From Microcaldota archaeon (lineage in GTDB: Archaea > Micrarchaeota > Micrarchaeia > Micrarchaeales > CABMGC01), in the NCBI GenBank assembly GCA_021804095.1, contig JAJZKQ010000003.1, positions 1 through 53,322 on the forward strand: DNA of 53,322 nt, in the 5' to 3' direction. The first letter of the stretch is position 1, and the number at the start of each line of letters is the position of its first letter. The translations under genes and the position numbers were made by a program. Below the pieces are notes generated by a model, which saw only the letters and a program-made list of their open reading frames with translations, was not told the origin of the DNA and ran no database searches. Of this stretch, positions 52,751-53,322 are shown piece by piece.

Positions 52751-53278
52751 TCAAGGCTTGTGTATTGCTACTACCTCGATCTTAAACACGAGAGTATGCC
52801 CTGCAAGCGGCGAATTGAAGTTTACAGTTACATCATTTGAGCCTACAGCTGCAATAACTCCGTGCTCCTGAATCCCATTAGCTATTCTTGTGACTGGTGT
52901 TCCTATAATTATATTAGCTGTGCTGTTTACTCCGAATGCATTTACCGGAACGCTCACGAAAAGCGAAGAATTGACTTCACCATAGCCTTCCTGCGGTGTC
53001 ACTGTTATTGTCTTGTTCTGGTCAAGCCTCATTCCCACCACTCCAAAATCAAAACCAGGTATGAGCTGCCCTGCACCAACTGTAAAGTTAAGCGGTGCCT
53101 GGCCCACATTTGAACCGAAGACTGTACCATTGGTAAAGCTTCCAGTGTAATATACACTTACATTGTCCCCTGCCTTCACAACCTCGGCGTTTGCTGCCGA
53201 TACGAAAAAGAGGATGCCTACAGCTGCCATTATAACTACTACAACAATTGCCAATATCGCATATCTTCCAAAATTCAT
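52751..53278 (-). CDS. Membrane-anchored FKBP-type peptidyl-prolyl isomerase (SlyD-like)
   Basis: 175 residues from the ATG at 53278, chosen because GAGTGA precedes it. One hydrophobic helix (about 5-30) exports the protein; the enzyme faces outside. The FKBP core is clear (VKAGDNVSVYYTGSFTNGTV, LIPGFDFGVVGM), with an inserted IF domain and the SlyD-type ending NFNSPLAGHTLVFKIEVVAI. Several sequons (NVS, NGT, NFT, NSS, NST) suggest glycosylation. It probably assists folding of exported proteins such as pilins and surface glycoproteins. Confidence 0.92.
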   Translation of the reverse strand: MNFGRYAILAIVVVVIMAAVGILFFVSAANAEVVKAGDNVSVYYTGSFTNGTVFGSNVGQAPLNFTVGAGQLIPGFDFGVVGMRLDQNKTITVTPQEGYGEVNSSLFVSVPVNAFGVNSTANIIIGTPVTRIANGIQEHGVIAAVGSNDVTVNFNSPLAGHTLVFKIEVVAIHKP

Positions 53279-53322
53279 AAAATTCACTCTGTTTTTTTTA
53301 TCTTCTATACTGTTTAGATAAT

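Noticed and set aside
1-53322. CRISPR arrays, insertion sequences or prophage genes
   Set aside because: No regularly spaced repeats, transposase, integrase or terminal inverted repeats were seen; the only long exact repeat is the 322-bp block in the phosphodiesterase pair.

Overview
The window is a gene-dense piece of an archaeal chromosome. Direct evidence is an archaeal proteasome alpha subunit, exosome (Rrp4/41/42), SBDS, ribosomal proteins eL43 and eL34, RNA polymerase with A and B both split (H, B'', B', A', A'' and P), MCM helicase, thermosome, histone, geranylgeranyl reductase, AglB/STT3, archaeal-type adenylate kinase and an EMC3/DUF106 membrane protein. The base composition is AT-rich by eye, genes often overlap by a few bases, and starts include many TTG and GTG codons preceded by GGTG or GTGAT. 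The pilin-like N-terminus (residues QSAMEYLMTYGWAI) and the compact style suggest a DPANN archaeon, most likely Micrarchaeota/ARMAN-like. That placement is inference from recognised motifs, not from a tree.

Layout. 1-4475: proteasome/exosome superoperon ending in a very small rpoP, with an unrecognised 119-residue gene before rpoP. 4560-5593 (minus): histone, zinc-ribbon protein and PRC-barrel protein, overlapping. 5683-8427: thioredoxin, HisRS, a conserved unknown, tRNA-Gly(CCC) and small unknowns. 8542-13899: presenilin-like intramembrane protease, RimK-like ATP-grasp ligase, SHMT, TrpRS and a KaiC-like ATPase. 14110-17620: heat-shock operon (winged-helix regulator, GrpE, DnaK, and a DnaJ that lacks its C-terminal domains). 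17824-25053: the RNA polymerase operon. 25100-27764: two tandem mosaic phosphodiesterase paralogs. 27830-32426: purine module (fused GuaA, CBS-less IMPDH, adenosine/AMP deaminase-like enzyme) followed by a ribbon-helix-helix/nucleotidyltransferase fusion. 32553-38389: unknown protein, MetRS, MCM and two membrane proteins. 38376-43926: lipid reductase, AglB with an unusual N-terminal extension, and a glycosyltransferase. 44016-46199: a one-repeat TBP-like protein and the thermosome. 46375-49067: an exported, sequon-rich protein, then adenylate kinase, EMC3-like insertase and eL34. 49227-52330 (minus): HerA/VirB4-like ATPase with two coupled small genes, downstream of a pilin-LamG adhesin. 52479-53278: a tiny DUF5679-like protein and a membrane-anchored FKBP.

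How they fit together. Most of the window is information processing, protein folding and RNA turnover. A second theme is the cell envelope: AglB, glycosyltransferase, a secreted glycoprotein candidate, an extracytoplasmic FKBP, an intramembrane protease and a pilin with a lectin-like domain. This suits an organism that lives on the surface of another cell. The purine genes could convert AMP to GMP through IMP and XMP, which would fit use of host-derived adenine nucleotides (inference).

The items most worth a second look are the single-repeat TBP, the ATPase/small-protein/pilin locus, the RHH-nucleotidyltransferase fusion with a degenerate nucleotide-binding loop, the patchwork tandem phosphodiesterases, the DnaJ without substrate-binding domains and the TrpRS with an altered HIGH motif.
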